DNA of 64,000 nt from Plazaster borealis (lineage: Eukaryota; Echinodermata; Asteroidea; Forcipulatida; Labidiasteridae), in assembly GCA_021014325.1 (NCBI GenBank), contig CM037460.1:22396544-22460543 (forward strand), written 5' to 3'. Shown piece by piece: positions 1 through 10,898 of the stretch (the stretch's first letter is position 1; every line of letters begins with the position of its first letter). Position numbers and translations under genes: made by a program. The notes under the pieces were generated by a model. That model was not told the DNA's origin. It made no database searches and saw only the letters and a program-made list of their open reading frames with translations.

Positions 1-735
1 GATGAATCTTGCATTTCTTTCAGTGGCTGATTCTTCAGTGTCCTGTAGAACCTGAAATCTGTTCCGCACCTCAATGCACCTCTAGGCAGGGTATACTTTT
101 GATAATTGTCAAAGATCAGCAAAGATCAGCATCCTCACTTGGAGTATCCAAACAATGTAATATACGCATAGCAACCAGTGTACTATCCAATAGCAGCCAA
201 TGTACTATCCCATAGCAACCAATGTATACCCATAGCAACAGCAGCTTCTTGGTACCTTGAGTCCCTTCTTGACGTTTAGGCACAATAATTTATGGGGTGT
301 TATAAAGTAAAACAAATATTGACTGCATATTTTACTTGTGCTATGGTTAAAACTACGACTAGGGATAAGCACGATCAGTCAGTCACTCGAGCCTCTCTAT
401 CATGCACTAAAAAAAAAAATGGAGGAAAACTGGAAAGTGGAAGGCCCTATTTCCTTCCTCCTAACTAACTTACTAACTAGTTACTACTAAGTAATTTTCG
501 ATCATCAGGTTTCTTGATTGACTTCGAGAGGCTCGTACGTAATATTTGCTAATTATCAGGGAAAAACTTGTGAAAAAATTGAAAATATATCACCCACCGA
601 TCAGCAGCACTGCATGACCGAATTTTAGAGACTGGGTGGGTATGCTTGATCATGCTATGCTAGCTCACTCACTGGTCCAGCCCCCTGCACAGTCGACCGA
701 CCGGCCATGGACGAATCCTGGGATCCCAGCTGTAG
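1..735. other. No gene recognised; left edge
   Basis: No coding exon with splice signals is visible on either strand. The first 240 bases hold short near-repeats of the phrase 'atagcaaccaatgtactatcc'-like text (about 170-235). The remaining exons of the minus-strand GGCT-like gene at 1268-1366 would have to lie here or further left, but none was recognised. Confidence 0.5.
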
Positions 736-960
736 TTGGGCTAGCCCACCTTGTTGAGTGTTAAAGACCGATGTTAAAAGAGAGCCATTACAGCTCAACA
801 AGGTGGGCTATAGTTAGTTGGGCCGTCCCAACTGTAACACTCAAGTTGGGACCTAAACCGATCTATTTTATAACTAGTTGGGGTGATTTTGTTTTAAAGT
901 TGGGACGGAACTTGCCCCAATTCCAATTCTGTGGGCAAAGATTTGAATCATTCAGACCTT
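736..960. repeat. Inverted-repeat element relic
   Basis: The words TAGCCCACCTTGTTGAG (about 739-755) and CTCAACAAGGTGGGCTA (about 795-811) are reverse complements. They are followed by repeated GTTGGGAC-type words. This looks like a small foldback element or MITE remnant; its ends are not defined. Confidence 0.4.
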
Positions 961-1267
961 CGCCACTTGGGAGGACCATGGAGGAGCTCGGAATATCCTA
1001 TTCCTAACCAGCATCTTTGAAAATGGGAAGTTAAAAAATTTGCGCGGTGTGCCATTAATTTGAAGGCGCATTTTTTGTTCATCGTCCCACGGTTTTAGAA
1101 TTTGCGCAGGATAGCTCGGGCGCAAATTTCCAACACCGCGCAATCTTTGTCTATGCACAGACAGGTGATGGTAGGAAAAGGGGAAGGCGCGCGGGAGGGG
1201 GAAGGATCAGGAAAGGGCATGCCCATGAACACCGCAGGCTTACTTTCCAACTAATTATTAATCTTAC

Positions 1268-1366
1268 CATCAATTTAGCAACAGTTACAAACTTTGCAGA
1301 CGGGTTGGCCCTCAATAGCCTTTGACGGAGAAGATTGCTTCCGTAGGCAAAGTAAAGAAAAGACAT
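1268..1366 (-). CDS. GGCT-like gene, first coding exon (partial)
   Basis: This 33-codon exon starts with ATG at 1366 and ends at a GTAAGA donor just below 1268. Its product begins MSFLYFAYGSNLL, containing the FAYGSN motif that forms the N-terminal gamma-glutamyl-binding loop in gamma-glutamylcyclotransferases, followed by NPSAKFVTVAKL. Known family role: cytosolic release of 5-oxoproline from gamma-glutamyl amino acids in glutathione turnover. The exon has exactly the same length (99 bp) and end phase as exon 1 of the plus-strand GGCT-like gene at 3374, so the two are paralogues in divergent orientation about 2 kb apart. Exon 2 and the catalytic glutamate are not in the window as far as I can see, so a decayed copy cannot be excluded. 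Confidence 0.75.
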
Positions 1367-1910
1367 TATTCGCCTCTGGTCGATCACGTCACAGCGCCCC
1401 CTTGCAGTCAGTACGGGATACGGTCGGCCGGTACGTGCACCGGGTACCCCCCACCCCCCTTCATTTGACTGGACCTTTGTCTGTGTTGAGATTATAAGAA
1501 TTACCAGAATATAAACTGTTTTTTCTAAACTTATATGGAGTAGGCCTACTGATCATTGATGGCATAACTCAATGTTTCAAACTATTTTTTCTATTTACAC
1601 ATTGTTTGCACCTCTGCAATTGACAGTGTTTATTTTTACCCGGCGCGATCTTCAGAGTATACTTTCGTTTGTAGAGGGAAGAGTGTGAAAAACTAAAAGG
1701 AAGGCCTAAGAAAATGCATACGACGGTCCTTAATCAATAATTCAAATAGGACTAAAACCAAGGTGCATGTGCTCACTCTGGCAGTCTTGTGGAGAAGAGA
1801 GCACAAGTGTGTTCACTCCCAGCTATGTCTTTCTTGCCTCAGTGTCCTGCCGATGCAAATAACAATAGGCTACTTGCACTTTCAGATGCACTGGGGTATC
1901 CAGGTATAAA
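1367..1910. other. Intergenic spacer between divergent GGCT-like genes
   Basis: Upstream sequence of the minus-strand GGCT-like exon. It is GC-richer near 1380-1460 and contains C-rich runs, which would suit a promoter. No defined motif or further gene is visible. Confidence 0.35.
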
Positions 1911-2412
1911 CTTAAAGGCACTGTGGACATGAGGTGGTGACTTGATACAAAGAGTGGTCTCTACAATTGAAATCATACATTGCAGCCGTGTGAAGGCATG
2001 AGATGAGACCATGGAGGAAAACTCCTTGATGAGACCAAGTGTGACCATGCCAAACAATGATCTCACTTGGTGTATCTCAACATAATATGCACAAAATAAC
2101 AAACCTGTGAAAATTTGAACTCAATTGGTCATCGAAGTTGCGAGATAATAATGGAAGAAAAAACACCCTTGTCACACAAAGTTGTGTGCTTTCAGATGTG
2201 ATTTCGAGACCTCACGCGTGAGGTCTCGAAATGAATTCAAATATTTTACTGAGAAATTACTTTTTTCTCAAAAACGACGTTACTTCAGAGGGAGCCGTTT
2301 CTCACAATGTTTTATACTATCAACAGCTCTCCATTGATCGTTACCAAGTAAGTTTTTATGCTAACAATTATTTTGAGTAATTACCAATAGTATGTCCAGT
2401 GCCTTTAAGGAA
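1911..2412 (+). mobile_element. TTAA-flanked MITE, family 1, with unusual core palindrome
   Basis: It starts TTAAAGGCACTG and ends CAGTGCCTTTAA, like the complete copies elsewhere in the window. The right half (from about 2095) matches family 1, including 'acctgtgaaaatttg' and 'tttctcacaatgttttatac'. The centre is a 32-bp perfect palindrome (2201-2232, half-site ATTTCGAGACCTCACG) unrelated to the core of the other copies. The left part (about 1925-2050) carries extra sequence, probably an insertion. Confidence 0.7.
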
Positions 2413-2559
2413 TCACCCATTATTGAAAGTATTAATTATTCTAAAGTATAATATACCCTGGTGGTATGTTTCCGCCAACGGATCCACGTACTTTTCTGCC
2501 AGCAGCCGCTCGCTGACAGGGATTTTAGAGTGGTGTCAGAAGTTAACGAACAATATAGT

Positions 2560-2950
2560 TCGAGTAACCCTATTTTTTATTGTCCCTTCCTTTCTGCCCA
2601 CCGGCGGAAGGGGGAAAAACTGTCATAGATATATACCATCAAACTAACCTGTGCAAAATTTAAAAAGTGGTAGCGTTTTTTAGATCGCCGAAAATCTGGA
2701 GCGGTTATGTCCACGCAGGAAGAATAATCTGTAATTGGAATGCACAATCTGAGAAATGTTTCCGACAGAAACGCTTCTTAGATTCAAATTGTTTTGGATA
2801 ATTACTGATATTTTTTTTGTCCATATAACCACATTACTCCAAAGTGAAATGTTTCTCAAAATGCTTTATAATATCAGAAGCTGCTGTTCTTCTTACCAAG
2901 TAAGTTTTACTTGCCATTAATTTTATGAGTAATTACCAAAACGTAGGCCC
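2560..2950 (-). mobile_element. Diverged TTAA MITE, family 2
   Basis: It resembles the better-preserved family 2 copies ('gtggtagcgttttt', 'cgccgaaaatctggagcgg', 'taccaagtaagttttta'). The central stem reads GTTTC...GAAAC here, where other copies have GTTAC...GTAAC. The ends are eroded. Confidence 0.5.
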
Positions 2951-3373
2951 CCCTATACAAAGCCTACACCATGCGTTTATGCATGGAGGTGGTATATGTA
3001 CCCCATGATGAAACGTTCTGCTTTTTCCTGAGGGCCAAATATCATGCCTGTATCACGCCACAAAACAAGACCAGTTGTTGCCCTTTAGCCCATTGTTGTC
3101 ACCGGTGGCGAGCTGCATTTACGCAAGCAATTTAATCACGTATGTGGGTGTTAAGGTAAAACTTATTTTTACACTGACCCCTGGGGGTTAGCAAAGTTAT
3201 TTATATCAGCTTCATTATTATTATTTACTGATGCAGCATGAGCAACTCAACTATCCCGATATTATACAAGTGCACATATTATTTTTTTGAACTCAAATTC
3301 CAGACTCACACTGCAACAGGTTGCCTTTGAACTTGGAGTGATTGTACATCTACATTGTAATCGATCGTGCAAA

Positions 3374-3472
3374 ATGGGTAGTTTGTATTTTACTTACGCT
3401 AGTAATATGCTGAATGAGAAGCTTCTGGTGAATGGAATTTCGTCGACATTCGTTACGGTTGCCAAGTTAAAC
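3374..3472 (+). CDS. GGCT: GGCT-like coding exon 1
   Basis: 33 codons, with the ATG preceded by AAA. It ends at the strong donor AAC|GTAAGT in phase 0. It encodes the substrate-loop motif TYASN and then TFVTVAKLN, which parallels TVAKLM in the minus-strand paralogue. Confidence 0.85.
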
Positions 3473-6400
3473 GTAAGTTGTGACGTAATGTTTCAGCCTT
3501 TTTTTTTATTAAAAAAAAAGTGTTTAGAATACGCGGTTTGCACTTGGCTGTGCTTACCTAATTTTCTGAAAAAAGGCAGTTTGCCGTTGGTAAAAGTTCA
3601 ATGAAGAAGACCTACTTGTTTGTATATAAAACACTGTGATACCATCTTGTGGGTGGTGGGCGCGCCATATAGCCTACACGCCAACTTACTTTGCACAATG
3701 GAACAATGCTCCCCGCAAGGTTTTCTTTTGTTCTAGAGAATTTCTTCAGAAAAGGGAATAATATAACAACAATGGACGGATATAATATAATCAATGGACC
3801 CCATAACTGCCATTGAAGGGCGTGCGTGTGCGCAAAATGTGTGTGGGGTGGAGGATGGTTCCCCCTCGTACGTTCTTTTTGTTTTCTTTAATTATTATTA
3901 TTAGGGGGCGGGGGCAGTCGGAGAAAAGGGTGGGGAAAGCGCTGTGTGCACGTCCTCAATTCGTCCCTGACTGATTGTGCACAATTAATTTAATTTCGAG
4001 AAAAACTCTGCTAGGGTCGAAACGTCAGGCCATTAACTTTTTTTTTGCATTTTATACTATAGGTCCTTTTGGTTGGGGTCACATTGCAGTTGCAACTACA
4101 TGTATATAAAATAGAAAAGCAAATTACCCTAGTTGTATTCGTGGCGATCACAATGCCACACTGTCGAGTGCTCGGAGTTTGTGTATAATGTGATTACTTT
4201 CTCACCAACAAGAGCCTCAATTTTGCTGTCAAAATATGCTGTTGAAAAAAACCACCAAATTTTCCTCTGCATGCAAAACCTAACTTTTAAGCGATGACGT
4301 GGGACCTTCACTAAACTCACAACCTCACTCTTGATTTTAGAACTACCGGCTCCGTTTTGCTGATATTCCTAATTGCGGGCCAGCAGATGCATTATGGAAG
4401 GGAGCTATGGCAACTATCGACCAGTCACAGGGCGACACTGTGTTGGGTGTGCTTTTAAAAATCAAGGAAGTGGACCTCCAAAAACTTGACATGTAAGTTC
4501 AAATTTAAAATAATTGGTGTTGACGGTGATTATGTATATAGCACATAGTTACGGAGCTCTGGAAGTGCCACCCGACATGAAATTATCTCAGGATCTCAAC
4601 ATGTCGGGTGGCACTATCTCAGGATCCATCATCATGTCGGGTGGCACTATCTCAGGATCCATCATCATGTCGGGTGGCACTTCCAGAGCTCCGTAACTAT
4701 TTTACTGCTGGATGGTAACACCATAACGTAAGATGACGACACCCTGAGATAATTTATCCTGGGATGACGTCAGTCTAAAGAAAGATGTCGTATTCTATCT
4801 CTCACATCGTAACACTATTGTGCCATTGGGCAAAGTACTTAACCATAACTGCCGCCTTCGGAAAAAGTTGGGAAGGTGGTGCATTCTGCTCTACCAGCCA
4901 GGCTCCTAGTGGATGATACCCATGCCTACATCATTATGGACTGTAAAGGGGGTAACCCTGTTTCAGCCCCAGGAGTAGGTGGCAACGTGCCCCTGGTGAC
5001 AGTTGATTTGGGTCGACTGCCCAAATCAGTTAAGTGTAGCCCTCACCTTGAAGTGGTCCGGCCTTGTGATGTTAGGCGATTTCTCATAAAACAAATATAA
5101 ATATATATAATTTATATATAAATAAATAGGCATTTGCCCGTGGTCTCCTCCTCAAGTTGTACCCCGCTGGTATCACTGGTACCATTCCCACCACAGCCCT
5201 TCTTTCCAGTGCTGCTGCTTTTAGTTCGCTGGTATCACAACCTTACCATTCTCGAATATTGTCCACCCGGCGCATATCTTGTCTTCTCGATATTGTTAAC
5301 TTTACATTTCGACATCGTGAACAAGTAAAATGACGACATCCTGAACGTAGGATGTCGACTTCCCGAGATAATGATAACATCATGATATTAACATCCTGAG
5401 AATGTCGAGAACCCAAGCTAAGATATCCTCGGAAGACCACATCCTACTGTCAGGATGTCGTCATCCTGAGATTATGAAGACGATCATCTACTTTCAAGAT
5501 GTCGTCTGGCAGAGATAATTGTTTTGTCTGTAGATGTCGTCATCGTAACGTTTTTGATGTCATCATTCTGCAACAGTTGCCGTATTTCAGAATCTCAATA
5601 AGTCGGATAGAACTTCCAGAGCTCCGTAAATTTTCGAAGTTTTTATTACCTGTGTTTTGAATCCCTTCAATTTGTATTAGGTTTCGGATTTTAAAACATC
5701 ATTCACTTTATACGGGTCTTCTGTTTGCGTTCTTGTTCTTGTGTCCATGCTGCTCAAAATGCTAATCATGCTATCCTGTCGGTAGCCTCATCCAGGTCAT
5801 CAGTAGTTGTTGCTGATGGAAGTAGGGGGTAGGATCGAGATGGTCCATGGTCTGCCGCTCTCTATTCTCTGCTGTGTATCCCTACTTCACCAGGTTCGCT
5901 CTGTACGCAGATGACACGCAGGTATACTTGCTCTTCAAGCCGTCGGATGCTACTGGAGCCATTCACCGCCTAGAGGATTGCGTGAGGGAGATCAAGGAAT
6001 GGGCTGTCTCAAACAAGTTACAGTTTAATGATGAGAAAACTGAAATCCTACACTTTAGCTCCCGTTTCGTTACATCTGTGAGCCTTCCTCCAGTGCTGAT
6101 TGGAGGTTTATTGGTCAACGTATGCAATGAGGCTCGCAACCTCGGAGTGATTTTCGACAGTGGGCTGCACATGAAGGCTCACATAGACAACATAATGTCG
6201 GACGGGATGGGCATTCGTCTACAAAATCGGAAAGATTAGGAACTATCTGGACAAACCCTCAACAGAAAAATTAGTGCATTCATCACATCGAGAATTGATG
6301 GCTGCAACAGCCTTCTCTTCGGTCTTCCTACCAAAGAGATACAACGACTACAGCGCCTTCAAAATTCCGCTGCCAGATTAGTTTGTCGCTGTAAGAGAAA

Positions 6401-8665
6401 TGAACACATAACCCCAATCCTACAATCTCTTCACTGGCTCCCCGTCTCACATCGAATTATCTTCAAAACACTCGTTCTCACTTTCAAATCAGTGTTCGGG
6501 TTAGCATCGTCACACCCCCAAGAGCTCGTTCATCGACATCAGCTTACTCGACACCTGCGGTCTTCATCCCTCAATCTTCTGCATCAACCTTCCCCTTCTC
6601 CACGGACTTGTTCGTATAGTGGTAGAGCATTCAGCGTTGTAGCTCCTTCACTTTGGAACAGCCTGCCACCGATCATCAGGGAGTCGTCGACCATCGAGTT
6701 GTTCAAGTCTCGCCTTAAGACTCATCTTTTCACAGTATTTTTATAACATTGCAACTTATTGAAAGGTTTGTATCTAGTATTCATTTTCTACAACTATTTT
6801 TAACTGGTTCATCTTTTTAGCTTACTGTGTATTTTGGCTGGTCAAGACGTAATTGTTGGTAAAATTGTTTAACCCTTTCAGCCCCAATGGCGACTTTAGT
6901 CGACTGTGCACTATACCCTGCTTGAGCCCCAACGGCGACTAAAGTCGCCCAAGATAACACACAAAAAAGCACTCAAGCTTGAGCACAAAGGCCATTTGTG
7001 AAAAAGCTGTAGTTTTGTCCATGTTCACCTTCCATACCCAAGCTTACCATCATTGGAAAGAGAAAGATCGGATCTTTCCAATGGTGGTTAAATATAATAG
7101 GGTTGCTATTATGCAATTACTTCAAATTGGAGTTGAAAGATCCGAATTGCCAAACACCTACGGAGCGCCATATGGTTGTGTGCAAAAAAGTGTTCGGGTT
7201 TACAGAACACACTTAATAATATAATAATAATATCGAAGTCTTATATAGCGCACGTATCTACCAAACAAGGTACTCAAGGCGCTTAGTATATACTTTTTAA
7301 ACAGAAAGATGGGTTATTGAAGTTATGAATTATGAGACCCAATTATGTAGCACCTTATAATTATTAGAGAGCACAAAGTAAAAAAAAATTGCCTCATTCA
7401 TTGAATTTTTATATAATAATAAAAAATCATCAGCCACAACCAGGACCAGGGGCAAACCCCCCTCTCTTTTTTAAGTGCACTGGGTTTCTTTTTTTACCAT
7501 TACACAATACACAACGGACCGGCGGCTCCCATCCCCCATCCGAAGGACGAAGCAAGTTGTTTGCTTCACAAGACACAAGGCTGGGGATGGAGACCAGAAC
7601 ACACACTCTGCTGATCAGAAACACCAGAGTTTGAATTCGGTGCTCTTAACCGCTCGGCCACGACACTTCCACAACTTGGGAAACAAAGACCAAGAACTTG
7701 GACATTTATTGGCTGATTTCAATGATTTTTAAATTATATGAAAGGAAATTCAATGAGTAAGGCAATTTTTATTACTTTGTATGCTCTAAAATGAAATCTT
7801 CAAGGTAATAATAGAGTTTGTGAAAGCGAACTTTGAACAGAAGCTTCCTGTTGTGGGAGAATGTGTGCTTCACGCTTGAGTGGTCAAACAACGTGGGCCA
7901 CAGCGGTTGTTTATGTCAAAAGAACTTGGGGCTGAAAGGGTTAATTATCATTGTTTTTAATTTAATTTATGTCGTTTAATCCATTTTTGTTTGCTTGTAT
8001 TTCAGCGCCTTGAGGCGGAACCGATCTGCAACTGTTTGCGCTTTATAAATCTCTCTTATTATTGTTATTATTACCTTCTGACTCTTGTGCGCAACCGGTT
8101 GAGAGTCTTCCAAAGTGGCCCGTTGAGTAATTAGCGCCACCAGGGAGACTCTCTGTCGCTGGTATCTTGAAGTCAGCAGATGTGTTGTTTGGCACATCGA
8201 GAAGTTCTTGCCAGAGTCGGTTCGGGTGTTGGTTGCTCTACATGCAAGGGGTAGGGGCGAAGTTGATGAAACTCCTCATGGGGTTACTGGTGGGTGGTGA
8301 AACAGAGGATGGCGGTCATCAATCACTGCATTGGCCGTTTTGCGTTGACCACTTTAATACACTCGTTCTTTTCTTTTCTTTTTTTCAGGCAAGAGAACGT
8401 ACACAAGGGCTATTACCGTCGTCTGAGTACCGTCTCAGTTTCATCTGAGACGTCCCAGGAAGATTTCAACTGCTTTACTTATCAGATGGTGGACCCGATC
8501 TTCGATAGGAAACCATCGCCCCAGTACGCGAACGTCATACGCGCTGGGGCGAAGCAGAAAGGCCTACCCGTCGACTACCAACACTATCTAGCGACGGTAG
8601 AAGACAATGGCTACGCGGGGCCGCTGCCAACATTTGACAAAATCATGGAAGAGGTTCAAGCTTAG
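3374..8665 (+). CDS. GGCT: Gamma-glutamylcyclotransferase-like protein (3 exons)
   Basis: Coding exons are 3374-3472, 4341-4492 and 8389-8665 (stop TAG), joined in phase to 175 aa; human GGCT is 188 aa. All introns are GT-AG. Family role: a cytosolic enzyme that converts gamma-glutamyl amino acids to 5-oxoproline plus the free amino acid. Residues 5-11 are YFTYASN, aligned to the canonical YFAYGSN loop, so the loop glycine is alanine here. ATIDQSQGDTVLGVL matches the family's GG-ATI-Q--GD-V-GV strand. LDMQENV places Glu86 at the family's catalytic glutamate. The PSPQYANVIRAGAKQKGLP segment is the conserved C-terminal PS--Y---I--GA---GLP motif. AATAAA lies at 8935-8940. Intron 2 (3.9 kb) carries nested transposons. 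A working enzyme is likely, but the loop change leaves activity uncertain. Confidence 0.88.
4341..4492 (+). CDS. GGCT: GGCT-like coding exon 2
   Basis: It follows the acceptor TTGATTTTAG and ends at the donor AT|GTAAGT, leaving a two-base phase. The product runs NYRLRFADIPN...KLD and carries the GAMATI and GDTVLGV strands of the GGCT fold. Confidence 0.87.
4547..5630. mobile_element. TIR element with internal 33-bp tandem repeats
   Basis: The left end AGTTACGGAGCTCTGGAAG is answered by CTTCCAGAGCTCCGTAA near 5612-5630 and by an internal copy ending at 4698. Between 4600 and 4680 lie two full and one partial 33-bp units beginning CATGTCGGGTGGCAC. The rest (4730-5600) is full of degenerate ATGTCGTCATCCTGAGA-like words in both orientations. 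A SINE (about 4790-5110) is nested inside. It lies in GGCT intron 2. Confidence 0.6.
4790..5110 (+). mobile_element. SINE, family D
   Basis: It contains the tRNA-SINE linker 'gggcaaagtacttaaccataa' and a body shared, in reverse orientation, with 18385-18575 ('ggctcctagtggatgatacccatgcctacat' region, 'gtggcaacgtgcccctgg'). It ends in an AT-rich tail at 5095-5130. Confidence 0.55.
5847..6746 (+). pseudogene. CR1/L2-like LINE reverse transcriptase fragment, frameshifted
   Basis: The frame starting at 5847 encodes RFALYADDTQVYL, the YADD catalytic box of non-LTR reverse transcriptases, followed by LQFNDEKTEILHF and NLGVIFDSGLHMKAHI, typical of the palm/thumb of CR1/L2/Jockey-group LINEs. After about 6200 the reading continues through at least two frameshifts. 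It then passes through SRIDGCNSLLFGLP, RLQNSAARLV and LHWLPVSHRI to a terminal frame at 6492-6746 (SVVAPSLWNSLPPIIRES). The element is therefore 5'-truncated and dead. Its 3' end continues at 7945-8085, on the far side of a nested DNA transposon. It lies in GGCT intron 2. Confidence 0.85.
6869..7944. mobile_element. piggyBac-like MITE inserted in the LINE 3' UTR
   Basis: The ends TTAACCCTTTCAGCCCC (6869) and GGGGCTGAAAGGGTTAA (7944) are inverted and flanked by TTAA. TTAA target duplications with CCC-type termini are characteristic of piggyBac-group elements. The copy interrupts the LINE 3' region (LINE to 6868, resuming at 7945) and itself contains a SINE at about 7224-7668. No transposase is encoded. 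Confidence 0.75.
7224..7668 (-). mobile_element. tRNA-derived SINE, family A
   Basis: The right end in plus orientation (CTCTTAACCGCTCGGCCACGA) is the reverse complement of the tRNA-like head (A box) seen at 12391. The left end carries the family tail 'tatagcgcacgtatc...aaggcgc' beside an ATAATA run. It is nested in the 6869-7944 MITE. Confidence 0.7.
7945..8085 (+). mobile_element. LINE 3' end
   Basis: Continuation of the 5847 LINE after the nested MITE. It contains CAGCGCCTTGAGGCGGAAC and GCGCTTTATAAATCTCTC and ends in a TTATTATTG tail. The GCGCCTTGAG/GCGCT-TATA text is also the 3' tail of the family A SINEs. Confidence 0.65.
8389..8665 (+). CDS. GGCT: GGCT-like coding exon 3 (terminal)
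   Basis: It follows a long pyrimidine tract and TTTTTCAG. The split codon gives Met84, then QENV with the putative catalytic Glu86. It contains the conserved PSPQY--VI-AGAK-KGLP block and ends in KIMEEVQA before TAG. Confidence 0.88.
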
Positions 8666-8934
8666 ATTTATTCAGTGACAGCTTCAGATAAACTCACACG
8701 CTTACACAATCGTACGGTTTCCGAAAGTAGCTTTAATTATTTTCAGAATTTTGTCGTTTTAGCATACAATAGATTGTCAACTAAAAATCTATTTTAGATT
8801 TGGATTCGTTTGATCGAGAATAGAATAAGTTCAGAGATACGTCATGTTATCCAGGTGTTTTACTCTCATTGTTTTTGCAGGAACTGACTTAAATATGTAA
8901 CAATTGTTTTACATAAAGAAGAAAACACATGTTC

Positions 8935-8940
8935 AATAAA
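8935..8940 (+). terminator. GGCT-like polyadenylation signal
   Basis: Canonical AATAAA, 270 bp downstream of the stop codon. Confidence 0.6.
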
Positions 8941-9244
8941 ACATTACAATAATTGCATGTAAAATGTATGTGCACCAGTGATTTTATCAAGCCATACAGC
9001 AGCAATGACTTTCGTTTCTTTGTCGTGATATTGTTTTCGAACGAACGACCCTGAAACACTATGGGAACAACATAGTTAAAAAGGTACGCCCTATACAGTG
9101 GAACTACCGGGGTTTTTTGGGGGGGTTTTTTGGCGGAAAACATCAGAAATGAATCATTAAGGAAGAACAAAGAAATTACCAAAGTTTACAAGAAAAAACT
9201 TTGTCGTCTAAAGACAAATAGGTAATTTATGTTTCTGTATTTTG

Positions 9245-9362
9245 TTATTTTAGGTTTGTTACAAACAATTGTTGTTGTTTTTTGTTTGGGGTGCTTTTTG
9301 TTTTTGTTTGTTTGTTGCGTTTGTTTGTTGGGTTTGTGGGGTGTTTGTTTGTTTGTTTTAAG
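9245..9362. repeat. TTTG-rich simple repeat
   Basis: Degenerate (TTTG)n on the plus strand, running through 'ttgtttgtttgttg'. Apparent ORFs across it are low-complexity. Confidence 0.7.
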
Positions 9363-9570
9363 TCAAGGGGGCATTCAAAATAACCAATCTTTTTTTCGAA
9401 AATGTTTGGACCCACCTGCCACCCCAAATGTTCTCCCAACTCAGAGGAGTTTTCAATGGCTTTCTGGCTATCCAAACAATGTCTCTATAAAACAATAGAA
9501 CTGCACTGCAGACAAGACAGACGATGGAAGAGGCCGCTTTTTCAAACATTTTCACAGAGAAACGTTTTCT

Positions 9571-9963
9571 TTAAAGGTTCTGTTTACGTTTGGTAACGAT
9601 GAAAATTAGTGGCAATAAAAACTTGCTTGGTAAGAAGTACCGCAGCTTTGGATAGAACAATGCATTTTGAGAAACTTTTCACTTCGAAGTACCGCGGTTA
9701 TGGAAAAAGATATCACTTTTTATCCCCAAAAAATTGAATCTGAGAAGAGTTCCTGCAGTAACATTTCGCAGATTGTTTATTCCAATTGCAGATTATTTTT
9801 CCTGTTTGGACATAACCGCTCAAGATTTTCGGCAATATCTCAAAAACGCTACCCCCTTTTGAAATGAAATTTTCACAGGTTATTTTTATGGTTTATATCT
9901 ATAACGATATAGGATTGAAACAAACAGTGGGTTCCAATTACCAAACGTATACAATCTCTTTAA
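9571..9963 (+). mobile_element. TTAA MITE, family 2, complete
   Basis: It starts TTAAAGGTTCTGTTTACG and ends CGTATACAATCTCTTTAA. The interior carries the family words 'ggtaagaagtaccgcagc', 'ttcggcaatatctcaaaaacgc' and a central stem around CCTGCAG. There is no coding capacity. Confidence 0.75.
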
Positions 9964-10150
9964 CAACTTGATGAAATTGGGCATTTGTTTCTTTTCCACA
10001 ACCCATTTTAACCCAAACCGAGGCTGGAAAAACAAGTTTGGTGTATTTATGAGAATTCAGAAAAATGTTACTGTGTGAACAGGAAAACCAGACAAGCATA
10101 GCGAGTCTTGCAGCTTATGAAATTAAACAAGGTTTTGCAGAAGAGCCAGT

Positions 10151-10433
10151 GAATAAAATAAATCAATATGTTTCATTTATTTCTTCTTTCATTTCACTTT
10201 GAGAGTTCTATTTATATGAAACACAATAAAATTACAAGTAGGTCATAGATTGGTAAATACTCCAAATATTGATGACCATAAAAACTTACTTGAATAAAAT
10301 AAATCAATATGTTTCATTTATTTCTTCTTTCATTTCACTTTGAGAGTTCTATTTATATGAAACACAATAAAATTACAAGTAGGTCATAGATTGGTAAATA
10401 CTCCAAATATTGATGACCATAAAAACTTACTTG
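10151..10433. repeat. Exact 141-bp tandem duplication
   Basis: The unit starting GAATAAAATAAATCAATATG at 10151 is repeated starting at 10292 and appears identical by eye. It ends in the MITE word 'cataaaaacttacttg', so part of a TTAA element is included in the unit. Confidence 0.85.
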
Positions 10434-10830
10434 GTGAGAAGCACTGCAGCTGTTAAAAGTATAAACTATTTTCAGAAAGGGTTCCCTTTGAAAAAAATAT
10501 GGATGGATAATTTATCAACCCAAATTATTTGAATCTGAGCAACGTTTCATGCATGAATCGTTTCTCAGATTTCTTGAGGGCTGTTGTTTGTTCTCGAATG
10601 CTGCGGCCAGAGATGCGGTTGGTACCCGCTGTCACCTCGCTAAACGTGGCTGGATTTGACATTCTTGTGAAAACACCACAACAGTTTGTTGCTGTTTTCT
10701 CAGCAAATAGACACAGTGCATTCAGTTGAATCTTACACATGTGACTTTTATTGAATCTTTCTGTATAATTTTGCCTATTTATAAGCATTACGTTGACAAA
10801 AACCACTCTATGACCCTACTTTTGAAGTAC
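10434..10830 (+). mobile_element. Repeat shared with 21630-21945
   Basis: Sequence from 'tttgaatctgag' through 'gatgcggttggtacccgctgtcacct' to 'accactctatgacccta' recurs at 21630-21945. The start carries an ATGCAT-centred stem bounded by TCTGAG...CTCAGA, as in family 2 MITEs but with another core. It is probably a longer TTAA-related element. Confidence 0.55.
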
Positions 10831-10898
10831 ACATTTTCATCAACAACTCTACATTGTATCTCATCTGAGGTTGGTAAATTTCATTCTCCTTGATCTAT

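Noticed and set aside
7430..7624. Small frames inside family A SINEs (also at 11060, 29049-like and 39049 loci)
   Set aside because: The same frames recur in every SINE copy with stops and shifts; they are repeat translations.
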